From contig DASUWJ010000091.1 of assembly GCA_036378475.1 (NCBI GenBank), forward strand, positions 1-30,178: DNA of 30,178 nucleotides. Reading direction: 5' to 3'. A program made the translations under genes and the position numbers. This document shows positions 15,874 through 23,696 of this stretch, piece by piece. Numbering within the stretch: the first letter of the stretch is position 1; each line of letters begins with the position of its first letter. The notes below the pieces were generated by a model. That model ran no database searches. It was not told the origin of the DNA and saw nothing but the letters and a program-made list of their open reading frames with translations. Source of the DNA: 13-2-20CM-68-14 sp036378475. GTDB taxonomy: Bacteria > Actinomycetota > Thermoleophilia > Gaiellales > Gaiellaceae.

Positions 15874-17102
15874 GCGCACGCTTTCTCGGCGGCGGCGGCG
15901 CCCGCCCGGCGGCCGAAGACCGTGCACTCGAGGAGCGAGTTGCCCATCATCCGGTTTCGCCCGTGCGTGCCCCCAGCGATCTCGCCGCACGCGAACAGGC
16001 CCTCGACCGTCGTCTCGCCATGCTCGTCGATCACGAGACCGCCGTTTTGGTAGTGCAGGACCGGAAAGGTCAGGAGCGGCTCCCGAAGCGGATCGACGCC
16101 GCCCGCGCGGTAGCGGCGCAGCATGTAGGGCAGCGAGACGGTGGCGTCGCGCTCGGGGATCCGGGTCGTGTCGAGGTAGACCGCGGGCCGGCCGTCCGGG
16201 GTCTCGAGGCCGCGGCCGGCCGAGACCTCGTCGAAGATCGCTTGCGAGACGACGTCGCGCGGCGCCAGCGGGTCGGTGAACTCCTGCCGCTCGGCGTTCA
16301 GGAGCGTCGCGCCGTAGGCTCGCGTCGTCTCCGGGATCGAGTAGCCCTGCATGTGCTCGGGCCAGGCGCCTCCGTTCGGGTGGTACTGGAGCGCGTCGAG
16401 GTCGCATGACCCGGCGCCGAGCTCGAGCGCGATCCGGGTCACCTCTCCGGTCGCGCCGGGGTGGTTCGTGGAGAGCTCGCCGCGTTCCTCCGCCTCCCGG
16501 AAGCAGCGCCCGCCCGCGGCGAGCACGACTGCGCCGACCTCGAGCGCGTGCTCTCCGCAGCGGGCCCGCCAGCCGAGCCCGCCCGGCTCGAGCGCGAGGA
16601 GCGGCGACTTAGGCAGCGTCTCGATCGTGGAGGCAGCGACGGCCTTCCGCAGCGCGCTCGTGATCGCATGCCCCGTCCGGTCACCGACCTGCAGCAGGCG
16701 CTTGCGGCTCGCCCCGCCGCACTTGGCCAGTCGGTAGCCCCCGTTCTCGCGCGTGAACTCGACGCCGAGCTGTTCGAGCCAGTGGATCGCACTCGCTGCC
16801 TCGGCCGTCAGCACGCGGACGAGCCGCCGGTCGGCCGTCTCGTGCGAACTCCGCCAGACGTCCTCGGCATGCTGCTCCGGCGAGTCGTCGGCGCCGAGGG
16901 CGGCCTGGATCCCGCCCTGGGCCTTGGCGGAGTTACAGGACTGGAGCGAGCCTTTCGTTGCCAGTACGACCCGCGCACCCGCACGCTCTGCCGAGACAGC
17001 GGCGGCGAGGCCCGAGGCTCCGCTGCCGATCACGAGGACGTCACACGACGCTGACTCCGCCACGGGCTGCCAGCATATCAGCGTTTCGTTAATTTGACTC
17101 AT
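15870..17102 (-). CDS. Fumarate reductase / L-aspartate oxidase-like FAD flavoprotein (short form)
   Basis: A 410-residue FAD_binding_2 protein with dinucleotide motif GSGASG (26-31) and AGGRCFREAEE. The capping domain retains residues that bind and protonate dicarboxylates in fumarate reductases: His241 (QYHPNG), Arg282 (APRDVVSQ), His350 (LHYQNGG) and Arg384 (GRNRM). The residue matching the covalent-FAD histidine of membrane FrdA is absent, so FAD is probably noncovalent. It lacks the C-terminal helical domain of FrdA, SdhA and NadB (usually 530-600 residues), and no iron-sulfur or membrane subunit is encoded nearby. ATG 17102 has GATAAC 8 nt upstream; GTG 17063 is an alternative. It heads the overlapping sulfur operon. 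Candidates are a soluble fumarate or sulfoacrylate reductase, aspartate oxidase or a dehydrogenase. Confidence 0.85.
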   Translation of the reverse strand: MSQINETLICWQPVAESASCDVLVIGSGASGLAAAVSAERAGARVVLATKGSLQSCNSAKAQGGIQAALGADDSPEQHAEDVWRSSHETADRRLVRVLTAEAASAIHWLEQLGVEFTRENGGYRLAKCGGASRKRLLQVGDRTGHAITSALRKAVAASTIETLPKSPLLALEPGGLGWRARCGEHALEVGAVVLAAGGRCFREAEERGELSTNHPGATGEVTRIALELGAGSCDLDALQYHPNGGAWPEHMQGYSIPETTRAYGATLLNAERQEFTDPLAPRDVVSQAIFDEVSAGRGLETPDGRPAVYLDTTRIPERDATVSLPYMLRRYRAGGVDPLREPLLTFPVLHYQNGGLVIDEHGETTVEGLFACGEIAGGTHGRNRMMGNSLLECTVFGRRAGAAAAEKACA

Positions 17103-17157
17103 TAGCAGTCGTTATCGTCGCCTCAAGCGGAGCCAGCCCGCGGCCGATCAACCACGC

Positions 17158-17520
17158 ATGGGACGAAGCCTCGGCCTCGTGGCGATGGTCGTCAGCCTCG
17201 TGATCTCGGCGATCCTGCTCGTCACCGAGCTACGAGCTTCGGGCGGCTCGCCCCGCGCCACCGGCAAGCTCGGCCGAAGCGCGCTGGTCGCACGTGCGAA
17301 CAGCCAGGCCGCAGCGATCGCCGCCTTCCAGGCAGACCGCGAGCTCCAGGCCTACCAGATCGGCCACGGAACCTTTGCCGGAGCGCAGGTGACGGACATC
17401 CCCGGCGTCAGTGTCCGGCGCGCCGAGGCCGCCGGCTACTGCCTGCAGGTCGTGGCGAACGGCGTCTCGCTGTTCGAAACCGGCCCCGGAGGCTCGCTCT
17501 CGGCCCAGCCTTGCGGCTGA
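17158..17520 (+). CDS. Small membrane-anchored protein, pseudopilin-like, function unknown
   Basis: A 120-residue protein with one N-terminal membrane helix (about 5-24) after a short basic start, then a mainly helical stretch rich in Ala/Gln (39-65). The C-terminal module contains two cysteines, in GYCLQV and QPCG at the very end, which could form a disulfide outside the cell. The layout resembles small type IV pilin-like proteins, but the prepilin cleavage motif GFTLxE is absent, so I do not assign it. ATG 17158 has no ribosome site. It is divergent from the sulfur operon across 55 bp and convergent with the maleylacetate reductase-like gene. Confidence 0.65.
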   Translation: MGRSLGLVAMVVSLVISAILLVTELRASGGSPRATGKLGRSALVARANSQAAAIAAFQADRELQAYQIGHGTFAGAQVTDIPGVSVRRAEAAGYCLQVVANGVSLFETGPGGSLSAQPCG

Positions 17521-17522
17521 GC

Positions 17523-17538
17523 CCGCCACGCGAGGCGG
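17523..17538. terminator. Hairpin between convergent genes (possible bidirectional terminator)
   Basis: CCGCC-ACGCGA-GGCGG in the 21 bp between the stops of the small membrane protein gene and the convergent dehydrogenase gene. There is no T-run, so function as an intrinsic terminator is uncertain. Confidence 0.35.
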
Positions 17539-17541
17539 CTG

Positions 17542-18504
17542 TCACCAGATCGAGCGGAGCAGCTCCTCGACCTGGCCGGCCGAGGCCGGCCGCGGATTCG
17601 CCTTCGCACCTGCCCGGGCCGCCGCAGCCTCGGCCAGCTCGGGCAGATCCTCCGCCGGGACGCCAAGCTCCCGCAGGCGCTCGAAGCCACCGAGCCGGGC
17701 GAGTTCTCGAACCGCCTCGACCGGGTCGTCGGCTCCGAGCGCCTCGGCAAAGCGCTGCAGTTCGGCCGCGGCGACCGGCTCGTTGAAGCGAAGCGCCGCC
17801 GGCAGGCAGATCGCGTTCAGCGCCCCGTGCGGCAGGCCGTAGCGGCCGCCGATCGCCTGGGCCAGCGCATGTCCCAGGCCGAGCCCGGCCAGCCCGAGGG
17901 CGTGGCCCGCCGCCTCCGCACCCAGAAGCAGCTCCTCGCGCGCCTGCCGGTCAGCGCCGTTCTCGGCCACCCGCGGCAGCGCGGCGCCGATCGCCCGCGC
18001 CCCCGCGAGCGCATAGCGGTCCGCGGCCTCGTTCCTGCCCTCGACGTACAGCGCCTCCGCGCAGTGCGCGAGCGCGTTCAACGCCGTTCCGACCGACTCG
18101 GGCCGTGGCAACCCGAGGGTCAGCTCGGGGTCGTAGATGATCCCGGCGAGCTTCGCGCCCCGGCCGCTCCCCTGCATCCGCCGCTCGCGGTCGCGAATGC
18201 CGAAACCGGCCGCCCACTCGGCGCCCGCGTACGTCGTCGGCACCGAGACGACCGGCAGGCCGCTCGCCGCCGAGACGGCCTTCGCCAGGTCGATCGCACT
18301 GCCGCCACCCACCGCCAGCAGGACATCGGCGCCCGTTGCGGCCGAGGCGATCTCCTCGATCCTGTCGCTCGGCACCTCGGCCCAGCGCCCGATTCCAGGC
18401 AGCTCGAGCTTCGACCAGCGCTCGCTCGCGATCAGAAACGGACGCTCGACTCCGAGCTCCGCGAGGAGCGCCGAGAGCTCTCCGAGCCCCCGGCGAACGA
18501 TCAC
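17542..18504 (-). CDS. Maleylacetate reductase-like, iron-containing alcohol dehydrogenase family
   Basis: A 320-residue group III dehydrogenase. The NAD(P)-binding motif is GGGSAIDLAKA (66-76), followed by VPTTYAGAEW (88-97). Metal-ligand positions are Asn143, His147, His212 (LGHALAQ) and His226 (GLPHGAL). The first, Asp in metal alcohol dehydrogenases, is Asn here, as I recall for maleylacetate reductases. Those enzymes reduce maleylacetate to 3-oxoadipate in hydroxyquinol and chlorocatechol degradation. No ring-cleavage dioxygenase is present, so the substrate remains open. At 320 residues it is slightly short (usual about 350). GTG 18504 overlaps the LysR stop by 4 bp, so regulator and enzyme are cotranscribed. 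Confidence 0.83.
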   Translation of the reverse strand: MIVRRGLGELSALLAELGVERPFLIASERWSKLELPGIGRWAEVPSDRIEEIASAATGADVLLAVGGGSAIDLAKAVSAASGLPVVSVPTTYAGAEWAAGFGIRDRERRMQGSGRGAKLAGIIYDPELTLGLPRPESVGTALNALAHCAEALYVEGRNEAADRYALAGARAIGAALPRVAENGADRQAREELLLGAEAAGHALGLAGLGLGHALAQAIGGRYGLPHGALNAICLPAALRFNEPVAAAELQRFAEALGADDPVEAVRELARLGGFERLRELGVPAEDLPELAEAAAARAGAKANPRPASAGQVEELLRSIW

Positions 18505-19397
18505 CGGGGCACCCTCGTGCGGGCGAACTCGACAAAGGTCTCTGCGGCGCGTGTCGGCACTCGCCCGGCCGCACGCACGAGCGAGATCTCGCGCACCGGC
18601 TCGAGCCCCCTAACGCGGGCCGCCGCGAGTGTCCCCGCCGCGAGCTCCGCCTCGACGCCGGAGCGCGAGATGAACGTGACGCCGAAGCCGGCGGCGACAG
18701 CGCTCTTGACCGACTCCTGGAGTCCGAGCTCGAGGCGCGCATCGAGCTCGCGGAGCCGAGTCCCCGCGCGCCGGAGCTCCTCCTCGATCACCTGGCGAAC
18801 ACCAGCGCCCTCCTGCATCATGATCAGCGGCTCCGAACGCAGCTCCTCGAGCGCGATCTGCCGGCCGGCGAAGCGATGGCCGGGCGGGCAAACGAGTACG
18901 ATCTCGTCGCGAAAGAGGGGCTCGAAGATGGCGCCCCGGTGCCGCGGCGCCGCCCCGACCACTCCGAGCTCGAGCTCCCGTTCGGCGACCTGCTCGATCA
19001 CCCGATTCGTGTCCGAGACCGACAACGCGATGCTGAGCCCCGGATGCTCGCGCTGAAACTCGCCCAGCAGGACCGGGACGACCGTGCCGCCCGGCCCGGT
19101 CGAGGCCCCGAGCGCGAGCTCGCCCCGGAGCTCTCCCGCCCCGGCCCCGGCGACCTCCTCCGCCAGCTGGCCCTCCAGGGCCAGCAGCCGCTGCGCGGCG
19201 CGGTAGAGCCGCTGCCCCGCCTCGGTCGGCTCGACCCGCCTACCGGAGCGGTCGAGGAGCTTCGTTCCCAGCCGCCCCTCGAGCGAGCGCATCTGCAGGC
19301 TCACCGCCGGCTGGGTCACCCCGAGCCGCTCGGCCGCCTGGGAGAAGCTCTTGCGCTCGACGACCTCGCAGAAGGCGGCAAGCTGACGCGTGTCCAT
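18501..19397 (-). CDS. LysR family transcriptional regulator
   Basis: A 298-residue LTTR. The winged helix-turn-helix is at about 1-60 (SFSQAAERLGVTQPAVSLQMRSLE is its core), and the periplasmic-binding-like effector domain follows from about residue 88. ATG 19397 was chosen over an upstream TTG because the family start MDTRQLAAFCEVVE begins there and a CATAAT box lies 8 nt upstream. It is divergent from the lipoprotein gene, and a T-N11-A dyad lies in the 19 bp between them. The dehydrogenase gene downstream overlaps by 4 bp, so the regulator probably controls its own operon. The effector is unknown. Confidence 0.93.
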   Translation of the reverse strand: MDTRQLAAFCEVVERKSFSQAAERLGVTQPAVSLQMRSLEGRLGTKLLDRSGRRVEPTEAGQRLYRAAQRLLALEGQLAEEVAGAGAGELRGELALGASTGPGGTVVPVLLGEFQREHPGLSIALSVSDTNRVIEQVAERELELGVVGAAPRHRGAIFEPLFRDEIVLVCPPGHRFAGRQIALEELRSEPLIMMQEGAGVRQVIEEELRRAGTRLRELDARLELGLQESVKSAVAAGFGVTFISRSGVEAELAAGTLAAARVRGLEPVREISLVRAAGRVPTRAAETFVEFARTRVPR

Positions 19398-19411
19398 AAG
19401 CAATTATTATG
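19383..19411. promoter_or_regulatory. Overlapping divergent promoters with LysR-type dyad
   Basis: Plus strand: CTGACG (-35, 19383-19388), 16 bp, TATTAT (-10, 19405-19410), then 6 nt to GTG 19417. Minus strand: CATAAT (19411-19406), then 8 nt to ATG 19397. The two -10 boxes overlap almost completely, so firing one should hinder the other. The dyad CATAA-N7-TTATG (19395-19411) contains TAAGCAATTATTA, a T-N11-A LysR box. Both mRNAs would be leaderless. Confidence 0.6.
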
Positions 19412-19416
19412 CGGAT

Positions 19417-19875
19417 GTGCGCAAGTTGCTCGTGCTGGCGCCGATCGGGATCCTGCTGGCCGGGTGCGGCTCGAGCAGGCACCATTCGAGCGCACGAAAC
19501 CACGCGCTCGATCAGAGTGCGGCCAGGTTCGTCGTCCGGACGCAGGCCGAGCTGAGGCTCGGCGAGTTCGGACGCGCCTGGCGCACGCTCGCCCCGGCCG
19601 AGCGGCGCCTGATCTCCGCGCGGCGGCTCGCCTCCTGTTATCCCCGTAACGAGTTCGCGACCACGGTCACCTTCCACGCCAGCCGGGTCGGCGACGTGAG
19701 CTGGACCGTGCCCGGGACGAGCGCTCCGGCCGCCGCCAAGGAAGTGACCGTGACGGCCACCTCGCCAGGTCGGCCGAAGGAGACGTTCACCCAACACCTC
19801 GTCCGGCTCCACGGCCGCTGGGCCTGGATGCTGAGCGGCCACTACTTCGAGCTCGCCCGGCGCGGGAAATGCTGA
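19417..19875 (+). CDS. Lipoprotein, function unknown (possible NTF2-like fold)
   Basis: A 152-residue protein with a lipoprotein signal: basic MRKLL start, hydrophobic core and lipobox LAGC with Cys at about residue 16. The mature part has a helical region (LRLGEFGRAWRTLAPAERRL) followed by beta-rich sequence ending in HGRWAWMLSGHYFELA. That order recalls small NTF2/DUF4878-type lipoproteins, but I cannot confirm it. GTG 19417 was chosen because it starts the signal peptide directly and has a TATTAT box 6 nt upstream; GTG 19390 would lie inside the LysR gene. Its stop is 1 bp from that of the convergent helicase gene. Confidence 0.8.
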   Translation: MRKLLVLAPIGILLAGCGSSRHHSSARNHALDQSAARFVVRTQAELRLGEFGRAWRTLAPAERRLISARRLASCYPRNEFATTVTFHASRVGDVSWTVPGTSAPAAAKEVTVTATSPGRPKETFTQHLVRLHGRWAWMLSGHYFELARRGKC

Positions 19876-19876
19876 C

Positions 19877-21742
19877 TCAGGCGGCGGCGAGGACGGCGAG
19901 CAGCTCCTCGCCGTAGCGCTCGAGCTTCGCCGGGCCGACCCCCGGCACCGCGGCGAGCTCGCCGAGCGTGCGCGGACAGCGCTCGGCGATCTGCTCGAGG
20001 GTCGAGTTGTGGAAGACCACGTAGGCGGGCACGTCGTCGGCCCTCGCGCGGCGCCGCCGCCACTCCCTCAGCGTCCCGAACGCCGGCGCCGGCGCGCCTT
20101 CTTCCGGGCCTCGAGCCGCGGCGGATGAGGACGCGACGCCGAGCTCGGCCAGGAAGCGGCTCGGCCGGCGCGTCCAGCTCAAGGTGAGGTGCGTCCGGGC
20201 ACGCGTGATCCCCACGTAGAGGAGGCGCCGCTCCTCGGCGATCGCCGCTTGGTCGCGAAGCGATTGCCTGCAGGGCAGCTCGCGCTCCTCGAGGCGCGGC
20301 AGGAAGACCGCGTCCCACTCGAGCCCCTTCGACCGATGCAGCGTGAGCAGATGGATGCCGCCCTGCGAACCGTGGTCGAAACGCTCGCGCAGCCAGGCGA
20401 TCCAGGCACGAACGTCGCTGCTTCCGTCCTCGAAGTCCTCGGCGAGCCGGACGAGACGGGCGAGGTCGTTCTGCCGCGTCGCCTCGCGCTCGCCGAGGCC
20501 CTCGGGCGGTGTCTCGAGCCAGCCGTGCTCACGGGCGGCGCGGCGCGCCTCGTCGCCGACCGAGCACGAGCTCGAGCCCGCCAGGGCTTTCAGGAGCTGC
20601 CGCGCCGCCTCGCGGGTCAGGAGCGCGGAACCCTGGAAGGGGAGCTTCGCGTCGCTGAAGAGCTCTTCGAAGTCGGCGCTGCGGGCGTTGAGGCGAACGA
20701 GCACGGCCATCGCCTCGAGCGGGGTGCCGTCCGCATGGAGCTGCCGCACCCGTTCGACGACGAACGCTCCCTCTGCCGCGGCGTCGCCGAAGCCGCGCAG
20801 CACGGGTTCGGGCCCCGCCGGGCGGGTCTCGCGCAGCGTCTTGCTCGCACCGCGGAGCCGCGGCGCCAGCCGGTTCGCCAGCGCGAGCACCTGGGGCGTC
20901 GAGCGGTAGTTCGCCTCCAGCCTGACCACGGTCGCACGCGGGAATCGCTTCGGCAGCGTTAGCAGGTACTCGGGGCTGGCGCCTGTGAAGGCATAGATCG
21001 ACTGGTAGTCGTCGCCGACGGCGCAGAGCTCGTCGCGCTCGCCCAGCCAGAGGTCGAGCAGGGTCTGCTGCAGCCGGTTCACGTCCTGGTACTCGTCCAC
21101 GGTGATGGCCCGGAAGCGATCGCGGACCCGCGCAAGCGCCTCGGGCTCCTGCTCGAGGAGCTCGATCGCGAGTCCGAGCAGATCCTCGAAGTCGAGCCCG
21201 CCCGCGGCCCGCTTGCGACGCTCGTAGAGGGCGAAGACCTGCGCCATCAGCTCCGCTGGCAGCGGCGGCGCGTGGCCCGCCAGGCCGCCCAGGTAGTCCT
21301 CCGGTCGCAGGCGGCGGTTCTTGGCCCATTCGATCTCGGCCGCCAGGTCGGCCGCGGGGCGGAAGCGAAACGGTTTCGGCAGCGTGTTTGCGATCTGGCG
21401 CAGGAGCAGCGCCTTCGAGGCGAGGATCCGCCCCGGCGGCTCAGCTCGAAGCGAGCGAAGCTGCGCAAGCGCCGCGGAGTGGAACGTCCGCGCTTGCACG
21501 CCGGCGGCGCCGAGTGCCTCGAGCCGGCCGCGAAGCTCGCGCGCGGCCTTGTCCGTGAAGGTGACGGCGAGAAGCCGCTCCGCCGGAAAGACGCCGCAGG
21601 CGACCTGGTTGGCGATCCTGCGCGTGATCGTGGTCGTCTTCCCGGAGCCGGCTCCGGCCAAGATGCAGAGCGGCCCGCGCAGGGTCTCAACCGCACGCCG
21701 CTGCTCGGGGTTCAGGCCCGCGAACATCGCCGCCTCGTCCAC
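19877..21742 (-). CDS. UvrD/Rep family superfamily 1 helicase with C-terminal HRDC domain
   Basis: An ATP-dependent 3'-5' DNA helicase of repair or replication. The 621-residue protein shows the SF1A motifs in order: Walker A GAGSGKTT (30-37), TFTDKAARELRGR (Ia), TVDEYQDVN (II), GDDYQSIYAFTGA (III), EANYRST (IV), LLTLHRSKGLEWDAVF (V) and RRLLYVGITRAR (VI). The last 50 residues, with TLGELAAVPGVGPAKLERYGEELL, form an HRDC-like nucleic-acid binding domain. This architecture matches actinobacterial UvrD2-type helicases. GTG 21742 has TAGGGT 6 nt upstream; ATG 21727 is an alternative. The gene stands alone, with a hairpin separating it from the dehydratase gene upstream. Confidence 0.93.
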   Translation of the reverse strand: MDEAAMFAGLNPEQRRAVETLRGPLCILAGAGSGKTTTITRRIANQVACGVFPAERLLAVTFTDKAARELRGRLEALGAAGVQARTFHSAALAQLRSLRAEPPGRILASKALLLRQIANTLPKPFRFRPAADLAAEIEWAKNRRLRPEDYLGGLAGHAPPLPAELMAQVFALYERRKRAAGGLDFEDLLGLAIELLEQEPEALARVRDRFRAITVDEYQDVNRLQQTLLDLWLGERDELCAVGDDYQSIYAFTGASPEYLLTLPKRFPRATVVRLEANYRSTPQVLALANRLAPRLRGASKTLRETRPAGPEPVLRGFGDAAAEGAFVVERVRQLHADGTPLEAMAVLVRLNARSADFEELFSDAKLPFQGSALLTREAARQLLKALAGSSSCSVGDEARRAAREHGWLETPPEGLGEREATRQNDLARLVRLAEDFEDGSSDVRAWIAWLRERFDHGSQGGIHLLTLHRSKGLEWDAVFLPRLEERELPCRQSLRDQAAIAEERRLLYVGITRARTHLTLSWTRRPSRFLAELGVASSSAAARGPEEGAPAPAFGTLREWRRRRARADDVPAYVVFHNSTLEQIAERCPRTLGELAAVPGVGPAKLERYGEELLAVLAAA

Positions 21743-21748
21743 CAAGCC

Positions 21749-21754
21749 ACCCTA
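21749..21754 (-). promoter_or_regulatory. -10 box of the helicase gene (leaderless type)
   Basis: Minus strand TAGGGT, 6 nt before GTG 21742, in the 64 bp gap after the dehydratase gene and its hairpin. It fits TANNNT; no -35 was identified. Confidence 0.38.
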
Positions 21755-21778
21755 GCTCCGGCGCGGGACGACCCCCAA

Positions 21779-21797
21779 CGAGCGGCTTCACCGCTCG
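21779..21797 (-). terminator. Hairpin after the dehydratase gene (possible terminator)
   Basis: On the minus strand CGAGCGG-TGAAG-CCGCTCG, a perfect 7-bp stem beginning about 10 nt after the TAA of the dehydratase gene, then TTGGGGG. An alternative outer pairing AACGAGC/GCTCGTT shares one arm. There is no long T-tract. Confidence 0.5.
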
Positions 21798-21806
21798 GGA
21801 AGCTCG

Positions 21807-23696
21807 TTAGTGCAGCGTGTCCTCGAGCACGGCTTCGCGGTCGGATCCGGCCGCATAGTGGGGATCGCGCGCCATCGCGGCGAGCCGGGAGACCGCCTCG
21901 AGCGTACCTCCCGCCTCGACGAGGTGCTCGAGCTCGGCGAGTTCCTCCTCGAGCCAGACCGCGTCCACGACCGGGCCGCTGACGCGGCGGATCTTCGGAT
22001 GCGACGTCTCGACCACCGTCTCGCCCTCGCCCCAGAGCTCCTCGTGGAGCTTCTCGCCGGCCCGCGCGCCGATGTACTCGATCGGGATCTCGCTCCCCGG
22101 CTCTCGGCCCGAGAGCCGGATCATCTGCTTCGCGAGCTCGACGATCTTGACCGGCTCGCCCATATCGAGCACGAACACATGACCCTCGCCGCCGATCGTT
22201 CCGGCCTGGATCACGAGCGAGGCTGCCTCGGGGATCGTCATGAAGAAGCGGGTCATCTCGGGATGGGTGATCGTGACGGGCCCGCCCCGCGCTATCTGCT
22301 TGCGGAAGATCGGGATCACGCTGCCGGAGGAGCCGAGCACGTTGCCGAAGCGCACCGCGACGAACCGGGTCGCGATGTCCTCGCGCGCACCGTAGGCCTC
22401 CACCACCCACTCGCAGACCGCCTTCGACTGCCCCATCACGGTCTTCGGGTTGACCGCCTTGTCGGTCGAGACGAGCACGAAGCGCCCGACGCCGAGTTCG
22501 ATCGAGACGTCGGCGACGACCTTCGTCGCGAGCGCGTTGTTGCGCACCGACTCGAGCGGGTTCGCCTCCATCAGCGGCACGTGCTTGTACGCGGCCGCGT
22601 GAAAGACGACACCGGGACGGTAGCTCTCGAACACCTGGCGCACCTTGGTCTCGTTGCCGACGTCGGCGAGCACCGGAATCGCGGCGGGGAAGCCACGCTC
22701 GTCGACCAGCTCGCGCTCGATCTCAAAGAGCGCCGTCTCGGCGAGGTCGACGAGCACGAGGCGCTTCGGGCCGAGCCGGATCAGCTGTCGGCAGAGCTCC
22801 GAGCCGATCGAACCACCGGCTCCGGTGACGAGCACGGTTTCGCCCTCGATGTAGGAGGCCGCGGAGTCGAGCTCGACGTCGACCGGCTCGCGGCCGAGCA
22901 CGTCCTCCACCTCGACCGGGCGAATCTGCCCCGCGAGTTCGACGTCGCCGCTGATCAGCTCGTGCAGGCCCGGCAGCGTCTTGACCGGCACGCCCTCGTC
23001 GCGGGTCATGGTCACGACCTTGCGGCGGAACTCGCCCGAGGCGGAGGGGACGGCGATCAGGACCTCGTCCGGCCGGTTGTCTCGCAGCAGATGGGTCAGG
23101 TCGGCGGTCGTTCCGAGCACCCGGACGCCGTGCACGCGCAGGTTCTTCTTGCGCGGGTCGTCGTCGACCAGGCCGATCGGCGTATAGCCGAGCCGCGGGT
23201 TCCTGTGCATCTCGCGGATCGTGTCGCGGGCCGCCTCGCCGGCGCCCACGATCAGGACCTCCTTGCCGCGGGCGACCAGCCTGCCCGCCGCCGGCCGCTC
23301 GAAGACCGTCCTCGCCAGCATGCGGGAGCCGGCGATCAGGGCCAGCAGCAACAGCCAATCGAGCACCGCGATCGAACGCGGTAGGCGAATGTCGGCGACC
23401 GGGGAGGCGAAGTAGACCGTCACGTCGGCGACGAGGGAGGCGATCGTCACCCCGCGCGCGGCGCTCCACATGTCGCGCGTGGAGACGTAGCGCCACCAGC
23501 GGTCGTAGAAGCCAAAGACGATGAAGACGAGCAGTTTGATCCCGACCACGATCAGGATCGTTCGATGCAGAAGGGTGTTGTAGTAGGGCGGTACCCCGTG
23601 ATCGAAGCGGACGTAGAAGGCGAGGTACCAGGCCAGCGCGACGAGGCCGCCGTCGGCCAGGAGCTGCCACAGGCGGTGCCGGTTGATCGGGATCAT
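21807..23696 (-). CDS. Membrane-bound nucleotide-sugar 4,6-dehydratase (FlaA1/PglF/WbpM/CapD type)
   Basis: A 629-residue fusion. About four membrane helices (8-125) are followed by a nucleotide-binding domain (VGAGEAARDTI, 150-160) and a C-terminal SDR domain with TGAGGSIGSE (291-300). The active site has STDKAVNP (410-417) and MGQSK, with Met421/Lys425 replacing the usual Tyr-x3-Lys. That Met-for-Tyr change is typical of long-form UDP-GlcNAc 4,6-dehydratases such as PglF and WbpM. Product: a UDP-4-keto-6-deoxy sugar at the inner membrane face. ATG 23696 overlaps the aminotransferase stop by one base (TGATG). The aminotransferase would use the keto sugar, as PglE uses the PglF product. Confidence 0.92.
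   Translation of the reverse strand: MIPINRHRLWQLLADGGLVALAWYLAFYVRFDHGVPPYYNTLLHRTILIVVGIKLLVFIVFGFYDRWWRYVSTRDMWSAARGVTIASLVADVTVYFASPVADIRLPRSIAVLDWLLLLALIAGSRMLARTVFERPAAGRLVARGKEVLIVGAGEAARDTIREMHRNPRLGYTPIGLVDDDPRKKNLRVHGVRVLGTTADLTHLLRDNRPDEVLIAVPSASGEFRRKVVTMTRDEGVPVKTLPGLHELISGDVELAGQIRPVEVEDVLGREPVDVELDSAASYIEGETVLVTGAGGSIGSELCRQLIRLGPKRLVLVDLAETALFEIERELVDERGFPAAIPVLADVGNETKVRQVFESYRPGVVFHAAAYKHVPLMEANPLESVRNNALATKVVADVSIELGVGRFVLVSTDKAVNPKTVMGQSKAVCEWVVEAYGAREDIATRFVAVRFGNVLGSSGSVIPIFRKQIARGGPVTITHPEMTRFFMTIPEAASLVIQAGTIGGEGHVFVLDMGEPVKIVELAKQMIRLSGREPGSEIPIEYIGARAGEKLHEELWGEGETVVETSHPKIRRVSGPVVDAVWLEEELAELEHLVEAGGTLEAVSRLAAMARDPHYAAGSDREAVLEDTLH

Noticed and set aside
15870..17102. 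Dissimilatory APS reductase alpha subunit (AprA), a relative of FrdA, as the identity of the flavoprotein
   Set aside because: Fumarate-type residues (HPNG, APRDVVSQ, HY..GG, NRM) are retained, no ferredoxin-like AprB is present, and the operon already has CysH. Not fully excluded.
17094..17117. TTGACT as -35 for the small membrane protein gene
   Set aside because: No -10-like hexamer at 16-18 bp; the nearest, TTATCG, is only 12 bp away.
21810..23384. Plus-strand 524-codon frame opposite the dehydratase gene
   Set aside because: Mirror of a gene with unmistakable SDR motifs; composition is His/Asp/Arg-rich and without domains.
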